DNA of 64,000 nucleotides from Mycobacterium sp. IS-1590 (GCF_001500025.1 NZ_LQIW01000023.1:248001-312000); one strand, 5' to 3'. Positions 27,659-37,823 are shown, counted from the stretch's first letter. Translations and numbers: made by a program. The notes: generated by a model from the sequence alone, not told the origin.

Positions 27659-28474
27659 GTGTTACTAGCCATCGACGTCCGTAACACCCACACCGTGGTG
27701 GGTCTGGTCTCGGGTTCGGCAGAGCACGCGAAAGTCGTGCAGCAGTGGCGGATTCGCACCGAGTCGGAGGTCACCGCCGACGAACTCGCGCTCACCATCG
27801 ACGGGCTGATCGGAGATGACTCCGAACGACTGACCGGGGCCGCCGGGCTGTCGACCGTCCCGTCGGTGATGCACGAGCTGCGCGAAATGCTGCGTCAGTA
27901 CTGGCCGTCGGTGCCACATGTGCTGATCGAGCCCGGGGTCCGCACGGGGATCCCGTTGCTGGTCGACAACCCGAAGGAGGTCGGCGCCGACCGCATCGTG
28001 AACTGCCTCGCGGCCTTCCACAAGTACGGCACCGCGGCCATCGTCGTCGACTTCGGCTCGTCGATCTGCGTCGACGTGGTCTCGGCGAAGGGCGAGTTTC
28101 TCGGCGGCGCGATCGCTCCCGGTGTCGAGGTGTCTTCCGACGCCGCCGCGGCCCGGTCGGCGGCGCTGCGTCGCGTCGAGTTGACCCGGCCGCGTTCGGT
28201 CATCGGAAAGAACACCGTCGAGTGCATGCAGGCCGGAGCGGTGTTCGGGTTCGCCGGCCTGGTCGACGGCCTGGTGCAGCGCATCCGCGACGACGTCGAC
28301 GGCTTTGCGGGCACCGACATCGCCGTCGTCGCCACCGGGCACACCGCGCCGCTCCTGCTGCCGGATATGCGAACGGTCGAGCATTACGACGAGCACCTCA
28401 CCCTCGACGGATTGCGGCTGGTGTTCGAGCGGAATCGTGACAACCAGCGCGGGCGCCTCAAACAGGCCCGCTGA
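27659..28474 (+). CDS. coaX: type III pantothenate kinase
   Basis: 271 aa. Phosphorylates pantothenate, the first committed step to CoA. ASKHA-fold motifs: [15 protein letters not shown] (phosphate 1), the ADRIVN segment, [13 protein letters not shown], and GGAIAPGV. Start GTG 27659 lies 4 nt after panD. It completes a panC-panD-coaX unit running from beta-alanine and pantoate to phosphopantothenate. The usual Thr of the DxGT motif is Ser in this protein. Confidence 0.93.
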   Translation: MLLAIDVRNTHTVVGLVSGSAEHAKVVQQWRIRTESEVTADELALTIDGLIGDDSERLTGAAGLSTVPSVMHELREMLRQYWPSVPHVLIEPGVRTGIPLLVDNPKEVGADRIVNCLAAFHKYGTAAIVVDFGSSICVDVVSAKGEFLGGAIAPGVEVSSDAAAARSAALRRVELTRPRSVIGKNTVECMQAGAVFGFAGLVDGLVQRIRDDVDGFAGTDIAVVATGHTAPLLLPDMRTVEHYDEHLTLDGLRLVFERNRDNQRGRLKQAR

Positions 28475-28562
28475 CGGCTCGCGAGCGAGCACCCTCGTAC
28501 GTTCTCGGGGGCCGATGCGGCCACCGGCAGACTCACCTTCGAAGCCGGCTGAGCCGCGCCGT

Positions 28563-28568
28563 TAAGCT
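28563..28568 (+). promoter_or_regulatory. -10 box of a leaderless lysS promoter
   Basis: TAAGCT lies 8 nt before the lysS GTG at 28577, with no Shine-Dalgarno sequence between. The same hexamer and spacing occur before the small ORF upstream of cysS. Confidence 0.5.
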
Positions 28569-28576
28569 CGCTAGTC

Positions 28577-30085
28577 GTGACCTCTGCCGATTCACCCGAC
28601 CCCGACATTCCGGAGCAGTATCGGATCCGTCAGGCCAAGCGTGAGCGGCTGCTCGCCGAGGGACGCGAGCCCTATCCGGTACAGATCGCGCGCACCCATT
28701 CCCTGGCCGAGATCCGCGCGGCCTATCCCGATCTGCCCGCCGGCTCGGAGACGGGTCAGATCGTGGGCGTGGCCGGACGGGTGATGTTCGCCCGTAACTC
28801 CGGGAAGCTGTGCTTTGCCACGCTCCAGGAGGGGGACGGCACGCAGCTGCAGGCAATGATCAGCCTCAACAAGGTCGGACAGGAGTCACTGGACGCGTGG
28901 AAGACCGACGTCGATCTCGGTGACATCGTTTTCGTGCGCGGTGAGGTGATCAGCTCCCGCCGTGGCGAACTCTCGGTGCTTGCCGACTCCTGGCAAATGG
29001 CTTCGAAGGCGCTGCGGCCGCTGCCGGTGGCGCACAAAGAGATGAGCGAAGAGGCGCGGGTGCGACAGCGCTACGTCGATCTCATCGTGCGGCCCGAGGC
29101 CCGGACAATCGCGCGTCAGCGGGTCGCGGTGGTCCGCGCGGTGCGCTCAGCGCTGGAACGGCGCGGATTTCTCGAAGTCGAAACGCCGATGTTGCAGACG
29201 CTCGCCGGCGGTGCCGCAGCACGACCGTTCGTCACGCACTCCAATGCGCTCGATGCCGACCTATATCTGCGTATCGCGCCGGAACTGTTTCTCAAGCGTG
29301 CACTGGTCGGTGGATTCGACCGTGTCTTCGAGTTGAATCGGGTGTTCAGAAACGAAGGCGCTGATTCCACCCATTCCCCGGAATTCGCGATGCTCGAGAC
29401 ATATCAGGCTTACGGTACGTACGACGATTCGGCCGTCATGACCCGAGAGATTATTCAAGAAGTCGCGGACGAGGCGATCGGAACACGCGAGGTGCCATTG
29501 CCCGATGGCACGATCTATGATCTTGATGGCGAATGGCAGTCCGTCGAAATGTATCCGTCGCTGTCGGAAGCTCTCGGCGAGGAGATCACCCCCGAAACAC
29601 CGGCCGAGAAGTTATGGGCCATCGCCGATCGTCTCGGGGTCGAGATCCCGCGCGACCGGGGTTACGGTCACGGGAAACTGGTTGAGGAACTGTGGGAGCA
29701 CACCGTCGGGAACACCTTGTGGGCACCCACGTTCGTGCGTGACTTCCCCGTCGAGACAACCCCCCTGACGCGGCCACACCGCAGTATTTCTGGCGTCACC
29801 GAGAAATGGGATCTGTATATCCGGCGTTTCGAACTGGCGACGGGCTATTCCGAGCTGATCGATCCCGTAATCCAACGCGAAAGGTTCGAAGCCCAGGCGC
29901 GGGCCGCGGCCGCCGGTGATGACGAGGCGATGGTTCTCGACGAGGATTTTCTGGCAGCCCTGGAGTACGCCATGCCGCCGTCCACGGGAACCGGAATGGG
30001 TATCGACAGATTGTTGATGGCCCTGACTGGACTGTCGATTAGGGAGACGGTTTTGTTCCCGATTGTTCGACGCCACGCCAACTGA
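28577..30085 (+). CDS. lysS: lysyl-tRNA synthetase, class II
   Basis: 502 aa. An OB-fold anticodon-binding domain (about residues 60-150, with [16 protein letters not shown]) precedes a class II catalytic core: motif 1 around [11 protein letters not shown], motif 2 [11 protein letters not shown] with HSPEFAMLE, and motif 3 [13 protein letters not shown]. Lys-AMP residues such as APELFLKR are present. It charges tRNA(Lys). From about 29250 onward, codon third positions become noticeably richer in A/T than in neighbouring genes. Corresponds to lysS1 (Rv3598c). Confidence 0.96.
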   Translation: MTSADSPDPDIPEQYRIRQAKRERLLAEGREPYPVQIARTHSLAEIRAAYPDLPAGSETGQIVGVAGRVMFARNSGKLCFATLQEGDGTQLQAMISLNKVGQESLDAWKTDVDLGDIVFVRGEVISSRRGELSVLADSWQMASKALRPLPVAHKEMSEEARVRQRYVDLIVRPEARTIARQRVAVVRAVRSALERRGFLEVETPMLQTLAGGAAARPFVTHSNALDADLYLRIAPELFLKRALVGGFDRVFELNRVFRNEGADSTHSPEFAMLETYQAYGTYDDSAVMTREIIQEVADEAIGTREVPLPDGTIYDLDGEWQSVEMYPSLSEALGEEITPETPAEKLWAIADRLGVEIPRDRGYGHGKLVEELWEHTVGNTLWAPTFVRDFPVETTPLTRPHRSISGVTEKWDLYIRRFELATGYSELIDPVIQRERFEAQARAAAAGDDEAMVLDEDFLAALEYAMPPSTGTGMGIDRLLMALTGLSIRETVLFPIVRRHAN

Positions 30086-30206
30086 ACGCAGTGCTATAAC
30101 GCGGAGGCGTACGATCTTTGTTGTATAGCGCACACACATATGGCACATTGGTGCCGGGTTCGATACTTTACTGCGGTCCTGTGATCGCTCAGAAGGGCGT
30201 GTTTAA

Positions 30207-30548
30207 ATGGCGAAGAAAGTTACCGTCACCTTGGTCGATGATTTCGACGGCGAAGGTGCGGCCGACGAGACTGTTGAATTCGGCCTCGACGGGGTGACCT
30301 ACGAGATCGACCTTTCTTCGAAGAATGCCGCGAAGTTGCGCGACGCCCTCAAGCCGTGGGTCGATTCCGGCCGCAGGGTCGGCGGCCGCCGGCGTGGACG
30401 TGCCGCCGGGTCGGGCCGGGGGCGCGCGGCGATCGATCGCGAGCAAAGTGCGGCGATCCGGGAGTGGGCCCGGCGTAACGGACACAATGTGTCGACCCGC
30501 GGGCGCATCCCGGCCGATGTGATCGACGCCTTTCACGCCGCCACCTAG
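30207..30548 (+). CDS. lsr2: nucleoid-associated protein Lsr2
   Basis: 113 aa. H-NS-like xenogeneic silencer. The N-terminal dimerisation domain ([21 protein letters not shown]) and C-terminal DNA-binding domain with the AT-hook-like RGR in STRGRIP, which inserts into the minor groove of AT-rich DNA, are both present; a basic linker joins them. The 121-nt upstream region is unusually AT-rich for this window, which fits autoregulation. Corresponds to Rv3597c. Confidence 0.97.
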   Translation: MAKKVTVTLVDDFDGEGAADETVEFGLDGVTYEIDLSSKNAAKLRDALKPWVDSGRRVGGRRRGRAAGSGRGRAAIDREQSAAIREWARRNGHNVSTRGRIPADVIDAFHAAT

Positions 30549-30576
30549 CGGCGCCCGTCACGGGCCAGGGTCCGTG

Positions 30577-30591
30577 TTCGCTAGCCGCGAA
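30577..30591. promoter_or_regulatory. candidate ClgR-type operator upstream of clpC1
   Basis: TTCGC-TAGCC-GCGAA is a perfect 5-5-5 inverted repeat about 230 nt before clpC1. Its CGC-N5-GCG core with flanking A/T resembles ClgR sites that activate clp genes in actinobacteria. The spacer fits the published pattern only partly. Confidence 0.35.
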
Positions 30592-30820
30592 GCCGCCGGG
30601 GCCCGTTCGGGAAACGAATCGGGCCACCGATGCGTTGCTCTCCCGTAGCGGCGGGTAATCGATCCCGTGCGCGTCGATGCCCCGGGTGTCCGCTCAGAGC
30701 AGACCGGCGGGCGGGACGCGCCGCCCTACTGCCCACTAGAGTGGACGGTGGTGCGGTGCGTACTCGAGACCGTTGGGCGCGCGTGGCACCGACCAATTGA
30801 TGGAGAGCAGGTAACCACCG

Positions 30821-33364
30821 ATGTTTGAGAGATTCACCGACCGTGCCCGCAGGGTCGTCGTCCTGGCTCAAGAAGAGGCCCGGATGCTCAACCACAACTA
30901 CATCGGCACCGAGCACATCCTGTTGGGACTCATTCACGAGGGTGAAGGCGTAGCGGCCAAGTCGCTGGAGTCGCTGGGCATCTCGCTCGAAGGCGTGCGC
31001 AGCCAGGTCGAGGAGATCATCGGCCAGGGCCAGCAGGCGCCGTCGGGCCACATCCCGTTCACCCCGCGCGCCAAGAAGGTGCTGGAGCTGAGCCTGCGCG
31101 AGGCGCTGCAACTCGGCCACAACTACATCGGCACCGAGCACATCCTGCTCGGCCTCATCCGTGAGGGCGAGGGCGTCGCCGCCCAGGTGCTGGTGAAGCT
31201 GGGCGCCGAGCTGACCCGCGTGCGTCAGCAGGTCATCCAGCTGCTGTCGGGCTATCAGGGCAAGGAGACCGCGGAAGCCGGCACCGGCGGCCGCGGCGGC
31301 GAAGCGGGCAATCCCTCCACCTCGCTCGTGCTCGACCAGTTCGGCCGCAACCTGACCGCGGCGGCGATGGAGGGCAAGCTCGACCCGGTCATCGGCCGCG
31401 AGAAGGAAATCGAGCGGGTGATGCAGGTGCTGAGCCGGCGCACCAAGAACAACCCGGTGCTGATCGGCGAGCCCGGCGTCGGCAAGACCGCCGTCGTCGA
31501 GGGCCTGGCGCAGGCCATCGTGCACGGCGAGGTCCCGGAGACGCTGAAGGACAAGCAGCTCTACACGCTGGACCTGGGGTCCCTGGTGGCCGGCAGCCGA
31601 TACCGCGGTGACTTCGAGGAGCGCCTGAAGAAGGTCCTCAAGGAGATCAACACCCGCGGCGACATCATCTTGTTCATCGACGAGCTGCACACGCTCGTGG
31701 GTGCCGGAGCCGCCGAGGGCGCCATCGACGCCGCGTCGATCCTGAAGCCGAAGCTGGCCCGTGGCGAGCTGCAGACGATCGGTGCGACCACACTCGACGA
31801 GTACCGCAAGTACATCGAGAAGGACGCCGCCCTGGAACGGCGCTTCCAGCCGGTGCAGGTGGGCGAGCCCACCGTCGAGCACACCATCGAGATCCTCAAG
31901 GGTCTGCGTGACCGGTACGAGGCACACCACCGCGTGTCGATCACCGACTCGGCGATGGTCGCGGCGGCCACCTTGGCCGACCGTTACATCAACGACCGGT
32001 TCCTGCCGGACAAGGCGATCGACTTGATCGACGAGGCCGGTGCCCGGATGCGGATCCGGCGCATGACCGCGCCGCCAGACCTGCGCGAGTTCGACGAGAA
32101 GATCGCCGACGCGCGCCGCGAGAAGGAGTCCGCGATCGACGCGCAGGACTTCGAGAAGGCGGCCAGCCTGCGCGACAAGGAGAAGCAGCTCGTCGCGCAG
32201 CGTGCCGAGCGCGAGAAGCAGTGGCGCTCAGGGGATCTCGACGTCGTCGCTGAGGTCGACGACGAGCAGATCGCCGAGGTGCTCGGCAACTGGACCGGTA
32301 TCCCCGTGTTCAAGCTGACCGAGGAGGAGACCACTCGGCTGCTGCGCATGGAGGAGGAGCTGCACAAGCGGATCATCGGCCAGGAGGACGCCGTCAAGGC
32401 GGTCTCCAAGGCGATCCGGCGTACCCGTGCCGGCTTGAAGGACCCGAAGCGTCCGTCCGGTTCGTTCATCTTCGCCGGGCCGTCCGGCGTCGGTAAGACC
32501 GAGCTGTCCAAGGCGCTGGCCAACTTCCTGTTCGGCGACGACGACGCGCTCATCCAGATCGACATGGGCGAGTTCCACGACCGGTTCACCGCTTCGCGGC
32601 TGTTCGGCGCCCCTCCGGGCTACGTCGGCTACGAGGAGGGCGGCCAGCTCACCGAGAAGGTGCGGCGCAAGCCGTTCTCGGTCGTGCTGTTCGACGAGAT
32701 CGAGAAGGCCCACCAGGAGATCTACAACAGCCTGTTGCAGGTCCTCGAGGACGGCCGCCTGACCGATGGTCAGGGGCGCACGGTCGACTTCAAGAACACC
32801 GTGCTGATCTTCACCTCGAACCTGGGCACGTCCGACATCTCCAAGGCGGTCGGCCTGGGCTTCTCCCAGGGTGGTGGCGAGAACAACTACGAGCGGATGA
32901 AGCAGAAGGTCAACGACGAGCTGAAGAAGCACTTCAGGCCGGAGTTCCTCAACCGCATCGACGACATCATCGTCTTCCACCAGCTGACCCGCGACGAGAT
33001 CATCCGGATGGTCGACCTGATGATCGGCCGGGTGTCCAACCAGCTGAAGGCCAAGGACATGACGATGGAGCTGACGGACAAGGCCAAGGCACTGCTGGCC
33101 AAGCGCGGGTTTGATCCCGTGCTGGGTGCGCGGCCGCTGCGGCGCACCATCCAGCGCGAGATCGAGGACCAACTGTCGGAGAAGATCCTGTTCGAGGAGA
33201 TCGGACCCGGCCAGCTCGTCACGGTCGACGTCGACAACTGGGACGGCGAAAGCTCCGGAGAGGACGCGGTGTTCACGTTCAAGGGCACCAAGCGGCCCGC
33301 GCCGGTGGCCGAGCCAGACCTGGCCCAGGCCGGTGCGGCAGGCGCTGCAGGCCCAGCCGAATAA
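30821..33364 (+). CDS. clpC1: ATP-dependent Clp protease ATP-binding subunit ClpC1
   Basis: 847-aa Hsp100 unfoldase feeding ClpP1P2. Two N-terminal Clp-N repeats ([20 protein letters not shown], and repeated [13 protein letters not shown]) precede AAA-1 (Walker A GEPGVGKT, Walker B ILFIDELH), a UVR-bearing coiled-coil middle domain, AAA-2 ([25 protein letters not shown]) and a C-terminal D2-small domain. The N-terminal domain is the binding site of cyclic-peptide antibiotics in M. tuberculosis. Monocistronic, followed by a strong terminator. Corresponds to Rv3596c. Confidence 0.98.
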   Translation: MFERFTDRARRVVVLAQEEARMLNHNYIGTEHILLGLIHEGEGVAAKSLESLGISLEGVRSQVEEIIGQGQQAPSGHIPFTPRAKKVLELSLREALQLGHNYIGTEHILLGLIREGEGVAAQVLVKLGAELTRVRQQVIQLLSGYQGKETAEAGTGGRGGEAGNPSTSLVLDQFGRNLTAAAMEGKLDPVIGREKEIERVMQVLSRRTKNNPVLIGEPGVGKTAVVEGLAQAIVHGEVPETLKDKQLYTLDLGSLVAGSRYRGDFEERLKKVLKEINTRGDIILFIDELHTLVGAGAAEGAIDAASILKPKLARGELQTIGATTLDEYRKYIEKDAALERRFQPVQVGEPTVEHTIEILKGLRDRYEAHHRVSITDSAMVAAATLADRYINDRFLPDKAIDLIDEAGARMRIRRMTAPPDLREFDEKIADARREKESAIDAQDFEKAASLRDKEKQLVAQRAEREKQWRSGDLDVVAEVDDEQIAEVLGNWTGIPVFKLTEEETTRLLRMEEELHKRIIGQEDAVKAVSKAIRRTRAGLKDPKRPSGSFIFAGPSGVGKTELSKALANFLFGDDDALIQIDMGEFHDRFTASRLFGAPPGYVGYEEGGQLTEKVRRKPFSVVLFDEIEKAHQEIYNSLLQVLEDGRLTDGQGRTVDFKNTVLIFTSNLGTSDISKAVGLGFSQGGGENNYERMKQKVNDELKKHFRPEFLNRIDDIIVFHQLTRDEIIRMVDLMIGRVSNQLKAKDMTMELTDKAKALLAKRGFDPVLGARPLRRTIQREIEDQLSEKILFEEIGPGQLVTVDVDNWDGESSGEDAVFTFKGTKRPAPVAEPDLAQAGAAGAAGPAE

Positions 33365-33382
33365 CGGCACTACGCCAACGAG

Positions 33383-33417
33383 AACGGGCGGTACCCACAA
33401 GGGGTGCCGCCCGTTTT
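33383..33417 (+). terminator. intrinsic terminator of clpC1
   Basis: AACGGGCGG (33383-33391) pairs perfectly with CCGCCCGTT (33407-33415), extended by ACCC/GGGT, with a short loop and TTTT immediately after. This is the clearest intrinsic terminator in the window and separates clpC1 from the cobalt operon. Confidence 0.85.
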
Positions 33418-33462
33418 CCGTCTGATCCCGCTACCGCTGGACCGAGTGGATAGGATGTGCGA

Positions 33463-33603
33463 TGTTATCGGCGGGCGAAGGAATCTGGTGAGAATCCAGA
33501 ACGGTCGCGCCACTGTGTCAAGTCAGACCCGACGCTCGCCGTCACCTCGGCACGATGCACGGCCCACCGTGCGTGGAAACGGGACGCGAAATCCCGGAAA
33601 GGA
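33463..33603 (+). promoter_or_regulatory. cobalamin riboswitch upstream of cbtB
   Basis: The core has TCTGG/CCAGA around GTGAGAAT (33484-33500), the B12-box-like sequence GCGCCACTGTG (33507-33517) and GTCAGACCCG (33522-33531). Downstream, a GCACGG/CCGTGC hairpin (33557-33572) and a CGGGA/TCCCG hairpin (33580-33596) end at the GGAAAGGA ribosome site of cbtB, suggesting translational control. A TAGGAT box at 33451-33456 could start this leader. Confidence 0.88.
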
Positions 33604-33610
33604 CACCGAC

Positions 33611-33829
33611 ATGACCTCACCCGACGCCCGCAGAAGCGTTGCACCCGCGCTCGACCTCTCCGCCACCGGCGCGGCCGTGTGGCTGTCGGCAACCACCTTC
33701 CTGGCTCTGTTGGTGCTCTACTTCATCGGCTTGGACCAGGGCGCGACTTCGGTGTTCGGTGCAGACAACACCGCGATCCACGAATTCGTGCACGACGCTC
33801 GCCACCTGCTCGGCTTCCCCTGCCACTGA
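33611..33829 (+). CDS. cbtB: CbtB, small cobalt-transporter subunit
   Basis: 72 aa with one membrane helix (residues 25-45) and a histidine-bearing C-terminus (AIHEFVHDARHLLGFPCH), the hallmark of CbtB. The CbtAB system is predicted to import cobalt and is characteristically under cobalamin riboswitch control, as here. ATG 33611 follows GGAAAGGA. cbtA begins 19 nt later. Confidence 0.9.
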   Translation: MTSPDARRSVAPALDLSATGAAVWLSATTFLALLVLYFIGLDQGATSVFGADNTAIHEFVHDARHLLGFPCH

Positions 33830-33848
33830 CGGGCAGGGGTAACCGAAC

Positions 33849-34646
33849 ATGGAAAAGCAGATCATCTGGCGTGGCCTGCTCGCAGGTGCCGTCGCCGGCG
33901 TCCTCGCGTTCGTCTTCGCACGCGTCTTCGTCGAACCTCAGATCGAACGGGCCATCGCCTACGAGGACGGCGTCGGGGCCGCGCACGAGGCGTTTGAACA
34001 CGCCCACGGGGCGGGCCACAGCCACGGCGAGGGCGGCGGATTCGAGCGCGCCGTTCAGATGAACATCGGTATGGGACTGGGCGTGTTGCTGTTCAGCCTG
34101 GCGATCGGCGCGATCTTCGCGGTGATCTTCACCGTGGCCTACGGTCGCGTCGGCGACATCTCGGCACGCCTGCTGTCGGTGTATGTGGCCGGCGGGATGC
34201 TGTTGAGCCTGTACGTCGTTCCCGCGCTGAAGTATCCCGCCAGCCCGCCGGCTCTGAGCCTGGACGAGACCATCCGCCAGCGCACGTTGTTGTACCTGCT
34301 GTTGGTGGTGCTGTCCGCGGCGCTTCTGATCGGCGCGGTGTATCTGGGCCGACGGCTGGTCGCGCGCCTGGGGGCATGGAATGCGAGCCTGGCCGCTGCC
34401 GGGTCCTACATCGCCGCGGTGGCGGTAGTGATGCTCGTGCTGCCGGCCATCGACGAGACACCGGGACCGTTGACCGACGATGCCGGAAACATTGTCTACG
34501 AAGGCTTCCCAGCAGATGTTCTCTACGAGTTCCGGCTGTACTCGTTGGGCACCGAGATCGTCGTGTACGCGACGATCGCATTGGTCTTCGGTGCGATGGC
34601 CGCACGGCTGCTCGAAGGTAACCGGCGGGAGAGCATTCCTGCGTGA
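33849..34646 (+). CDS. cbtA: CbtA, cobalt transporter membrane subunit
   Basis: 265 aa with about six membrane segments. A His-rich loop after helix 1 (HEAFEHAHGAGHSHGEGG) is a likely metal-binding region. The family (CbtA) is paired with CbtB and controlled by B12 riboswitches. Start ATG 33849 is preceded by GGGG. The 3' end overlaps the following gene by 4 nt (GTGA). Predicted to act in the cytoplasmic membrane supplying Co2+ for corrin synthesis. Confidence 0.9.
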   Translation: MEKQIIWRGLLAGAVAGVLAFVFARVFVEPQIERAIAYEDGVGAAHEAFEHAHGAGHSHGEGGGFERAVQMNIGMGLGVLLFSLAIGAIFAVIFTVAYGRVGDISARLLSVYVAGGMLLSLYVVPALKYPASPPALSLDETIRQRTLLYLLLVVLSAALLIGAVYLGRRLVARLGAWNASLAAAGSYIAAVAVVMLVLPAIDETPGPLTDDAGNIVYEGFPADVLYEFRLYSLGTEIVVYATIALVFGAMAARLLEGNRRESIPA

Positions 34647-35188
34647 GTGAGGTCGTCCGGCTGACGCTCGTATCGCACGCGCTGACCGATGCGATGTCGG
34701 CCGGACGATTTCCCACCGACGAGCCGCTGAACCCGACCGGACACCGGCAGGTCGATGCGTCGATCAACCTCGGTGTCGTCGACGCGGCGCTCTGCGGCCC
34801 CGAGAAGCGCACCCGGCAGACCGCCGAACTGCTCGGTCTGCAGGCCGAGGTGGACGGTCGGCTGGCGGACCTGGACTGCGGCCGCTGGCGCGGCGACGTG
34901 CTCAGCGGAGTGCGACCGGCGGATCTGGCGATCTGGTTGACCGACCCGGCCCGCGCGCCGCACGGCGGCGAATCGGTTGTCGAGCTGATCGATCGGGTCC
35001 GCGACTGGATGGACTCGGTGACCGACCGGCGCAGCAGGCTGGTCGCGGTGACACACCCGGCGGTGATCCGCGCGGCGATTCTCATCGCGCTGGACGCCCC
35101 GCCGAAGTCGTTCTGGCGCATCGACATTGCGCCGGTAACTCGAACGGTGATGCACTTCCGCGCGCATGCGTGGACCCTTCGCCAGTAG
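34643..35188 (+). CDS. histidine phosphatase-like protein in the cobalt operon
   Basis: 181 aa, phosphoglycerate-mutase fold. The catalytic LxRHGxT motif reads LVSHALT: the nucleophilic His remains but the adjacent Arg and Gly are Ser and Ala. The later Arg (GPEKRTRQTAELL), the acidic segment LADLDCGRW and the second His (AVTHPAVIRA) are kept. GTG overlaps the cbtA stop. Its place suggests a role like alpha-ribazole phosphatase in B12 assembly, but the missing Arg leaves activity uncertain. Confidence 0.75.
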   Translation: MSEVVRLTLVSHALTDAMSAGRFPTDEPLNPTGHRQVDASINLGVVDAALCGPEKRTRQTAELLGLQAEVDGRLADLDCGRWRGDVLSGVRPADLAIWLTDPARAPHGGESVVELIDRVRDWMDSVTDRRSRLVAVTHPAVIRAAILIALDAPPKSFWRIDIAPVTRTVMHFRAHAWTLRQ

Positions 35189-35224
35189 CCGGTGCGCTCG
35201 GCTCTTGACGGTCTCGCACGGACG

Positions 35225-36367
35225 CTACGACAGCCCTTTGCGCAGTTGCTGTCCCAATTTGCGGTTCTCGACAGGTTCCCCGAGATAGGGGGCGGCTCGC
35301 GCGATGGCCAGTACCGCGGGAGGACGAGGCGGGATCTTGTAGAAGCGGTTGCCGATCACCAACCAGCCGCCACCGTCACTGCCGGCGCCGCCCATCAGCT
35401 GCCCGACGAGATCAGGCAGGCGGGACGCGTCCCAGCGAAACGTCCGGCCGATCACCGAAACGGTGTCCTGAACCTGGTTGACGGCGTAGATACGGGATCC
35501 ATCCGGCGTGACCACCACGCCACTGGGACCGTGCACATCGATGGTGTCGATGAGCGTGTTGGTGGTGGTGTCGATCACCGAGACGACGCCGCTCCAGTCA
35601 GCGGCCGCACTCGCGACGAAGACCCGCGAACCGTCGGAATCGACCGCCATTCCCGCGGGCGGCCAGAAGTCCCCTGGAATGGTGACGGTGGCCGCGACAT
35701 TCCCACTGGCGGTGTCGATCACCTTCACCGCCTCCGCCTTGAGCCCGTTGGCCCATGAGGTCAGGATGCTCGCGAAAATCCGTCCGCCATCGGGGCTGAG
35801 GACGATCGCACCTGGTTGTCCACCGACGGTGATCGAATCGACAACGGCGTTGGTGGTGGTGTCGATCACCAGAATCGTGCCCGCGTGAATATGCGATACG
35901 TACAACCGGGCGCCGTCGGGGGTCACCGCGGGCCAGTACGGATCTTGATCGGTGTCGATGGTTCCGGTGACGGTGTTGGTGGACGTGTCGATCACCGTGA
36001 CCGTGTCGGTATCCGTGTCGCCGCCCGCCGCGTAAACCGTTGTGCCGTCGGGATTTATCGCCAACCGCATCCACGAGTTCCCGACGGGAATTTCGGCGAC
36101 GACCACCTTTGCCGTGACGTCGACAACCGAAACAACGCCGAGTCGGGACACGTACAACCGGTCGCCGTCCGGGTGGACGACCGCGTGCATCAGGTACGCC
36201 GGATCATCCGCGACGGCGATCGTGGCGGTGACGGAGTTGGTCGCGGTGTCGATCACCGAGATCGTGTCGCTGGTGTTGTTCAAGACGTAGGCGCGGGCAC
36301 CGTCCGCACTGATCGCGATCCAGCCCGGCGTGAGCCCAACCGGGATGGTGGCTAGCACACCCAGCAT
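35225..36367 (-). CDS. YVTN-family beta-propeller repeat protein
   Basis: 380 aa made of about seven 40-45-residue repeats of the form PDGARLYV...TVSVIDTATNTV..TI.VG, the YncE/YVTN propeller. No signal peptide or anchor is seen: the protein starts MLGVLATIPVG directly in the first repeat. The last 60 residues leave the repeat pattern (WLVIGNRFYKIPPRPPAVLAI). ATG 36367 has AAGGGG upstream and a TAGAGT -10-like box at 36407-36412. Function unknown; propellers of this type usually bind protein or ligand. Confidence 0.82.
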   Translation of the reverse strand: MLGVLATIPVGLTPGWIAISADGARAYVLNNTSDTISVIDTATNSVTATIAVADDPAYLMHAVVHPDGDRLYVSRLGVVSVVDVTAKVVVAEIPVGNSWMRLAINPDGTTVYAAGGDTDTDTVTVIDTSTNTVTGTIDTDQDPYWPAVTPDGARLYVSHIHAGTILVIDTTTNAVVDSITVGGQPGAIVLSPDGGRIFASILTSWANGLKAEAVKVIDTASGNVAATVTIPGDFWPPAGMAVDSDGSRVFVASAAADWSGVVSVIDTTTNTLIDTIDVHGPSGVVVTPDGSRIYAVNQVQDTVSVIGRTFRWDASRLPDLVGQLMGGAGSDGGGWLVIGNRFYKIPPRPPAVLAIARAAPYLGEPVENRKLGQQLRKGLS

Positions 36368-36455
36368 GACGACCCCTTCGCCAGTGAATGCCGGACTATC
36401 AGCGGAACTCTAGACCCGGCCCGGTCGGCTTTTGGGGTTTCGGTCGAACCGCTGA

Positions 36456-37823
36456 TCAGCCGATCGGCACCAGGTCGAAGGTCTGGCGCACGATCGACAG
36501 CAACCACCCCGCGGCCGTGGGGCTGCGGTACCGGGGCCAGTTCAACTGGAAGCTGACCACCCACGGTTGTCCGGTGTGGTCCACGGCGTACCAGCTGAAC
36601 GTCAAGTCACCGGGCAGGTTTCCGCCCTTGGCGCCGATGTACCCCCACTTGGATCCGTCGAGGTCGATACCGGGTATCGCCGAGAGGATGTCCTTCACCG
36701 GCGCGGCCTCGCCCACAGCGGCGGCCTGCAGGGCGACGTGCACACGGCAGATGTCGGCGGCGCTGCCGTACCACTCCGCCCCGAAGTTCGACGCCGGGGT
36801 ATGCGTCCGTTGTGGATCCGGTTCGTAGGGGCGCGAATTCGTCTGCTGGAGAAGTCGCGCCCGCCCCTGCGGGCCACCCCTCTCGACGGCCTGGCGCCAC
36901 TGCTCGCGCAGATCGGGTCGCCCCCAGCCGACCGAGAACATCTCGTGCATGGTCGGAAACGGCGTCATGCTGGCCGGGTCGTGGTGACGGGCCAGCACCA
37001 GCGCACGTTCCACCGCACCCGTGCCCAGACGCTCGATGAGAAGATCGGTGGCCATGTTGTCGCTGGCCGAGATCATCTGCTGCGCAGCGGTTCTCACCGA
37101 TACCCGGGCACCGGCAGGGAGCTCTTCGAGGCCCGCGGACCCGACCGCCTTGGCCCGCTTCGTGATGGTCAGCGGGTCGGTCCACTTCAGGGTGCCGGCT
37201 TTGACGGCTTCGGCGACCGCGAGCAGCACGTAGAGCTTGAAAATCGACGCCAACGGCAACGACAGTTCGGTGTTGGTTCCGGCCACCACGTCGCACCTCG
37301 ACTGGTCGGCAACCACCCTCGACACCTGATAGGAGTAGCGCGCACCCGACTTCGTGATCTCGGCGTCGACGTCGGCCCAGTCGTCGATCTGCGGCGGGCG
37401 CAGCGTCACGTCGAAGCGGTCGACCATGCCCGCCTCGTCGGTGCGAAGGTCGATCTCCTGCGCGACGCCATACGACGTCAGCACCCCGACCTCGGCATGC
37501 CCGGCCCGGATGTCGACGTCGGTCACCTTGAACGGCCGGTCCCACCAGATTCTGTCGAGCTTGGCGACGATCTCGTCGACCTTCTCGGGCACCGCCATCG
37601 TGCGCACGCCCACGGGGCCGATCGGCCAGTCGGAGTTGAGCATGTCCAGCGTCTGCTTGGCCCGCAGCCCCTGGGGCGTGTTGATCTCGATGGGCGCGCC
37701 GTACGCGGCGTCGGCCGGCGCAGGCCCGACGTCGGCGCAGCCGCCGACGGCGACGGCCAACGAGGCCGCGACCGTCAGCGCGAGCGTCCGGCGCGCGATG
37801 AGCGAGCCTCTACTTGTCAGCAC
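36456..37823 (-). CDS. lpqF: beta-lactamase-like serine hydrolase lipoprotein LpqF
   Basis: 455 aa. N-terminal signal with lipobox AVGGC, so an exported lipoprotein. Residues 55-150 form an NTF2-like region, followed by a beta-lactamase/transpeptidase-like domain: SxxK as SIFK, SxN as SDN, and KTG replaced by KGG (GAKGGNLPGD). The motifs are intact enough for a serine acyl-enzyme, so it may be a class-A-like hydrolase or a peptidoglycan-binding relative. GTG 37823 overlaps mhuD by 14 nt. Corresponds to LpqF (Rv3593). Confidence 0.85.
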   Translation of the reverse strand: MLTSRGSLIARRTLALTVAASLAVAVGGCADVGPAPADAAYGAPIEINTPQGLRAKQTLDMLNSDWPIGPVGVRTMAVPEKVDEIVAKLDRIWWDRPFKVTDVDIRAGHAEVGVLTSYGVAQEIDLRTDEAGMVDRFDVTLRPPQIDDWADVDAEITKSGARYSYQVSRVVADQSRCDVVAGTNTELSLPLASIFKLYVLLAVAEAVKAGTLKWTDPLTITKRAKAVGSAGLEELPAGARVSVRTAAQQMISASDNMATDLLIERLGTGAVERALVLARHHDPASMTPFPTMHEMFSVGWGRPDLREQWRQAVERGGPQGRARLLQQTNSRPYEPDPQRTHTPASNFGAEWYGSAADICRVHVALQAAAVGEAAPVKDILSAIPGIDLDGSKWGYIGAKGGNLPGDLTFSWYAVDHTGQPWVVSFQLNWPRYRSPTAAGWLLSIVRQTFDLVPIG

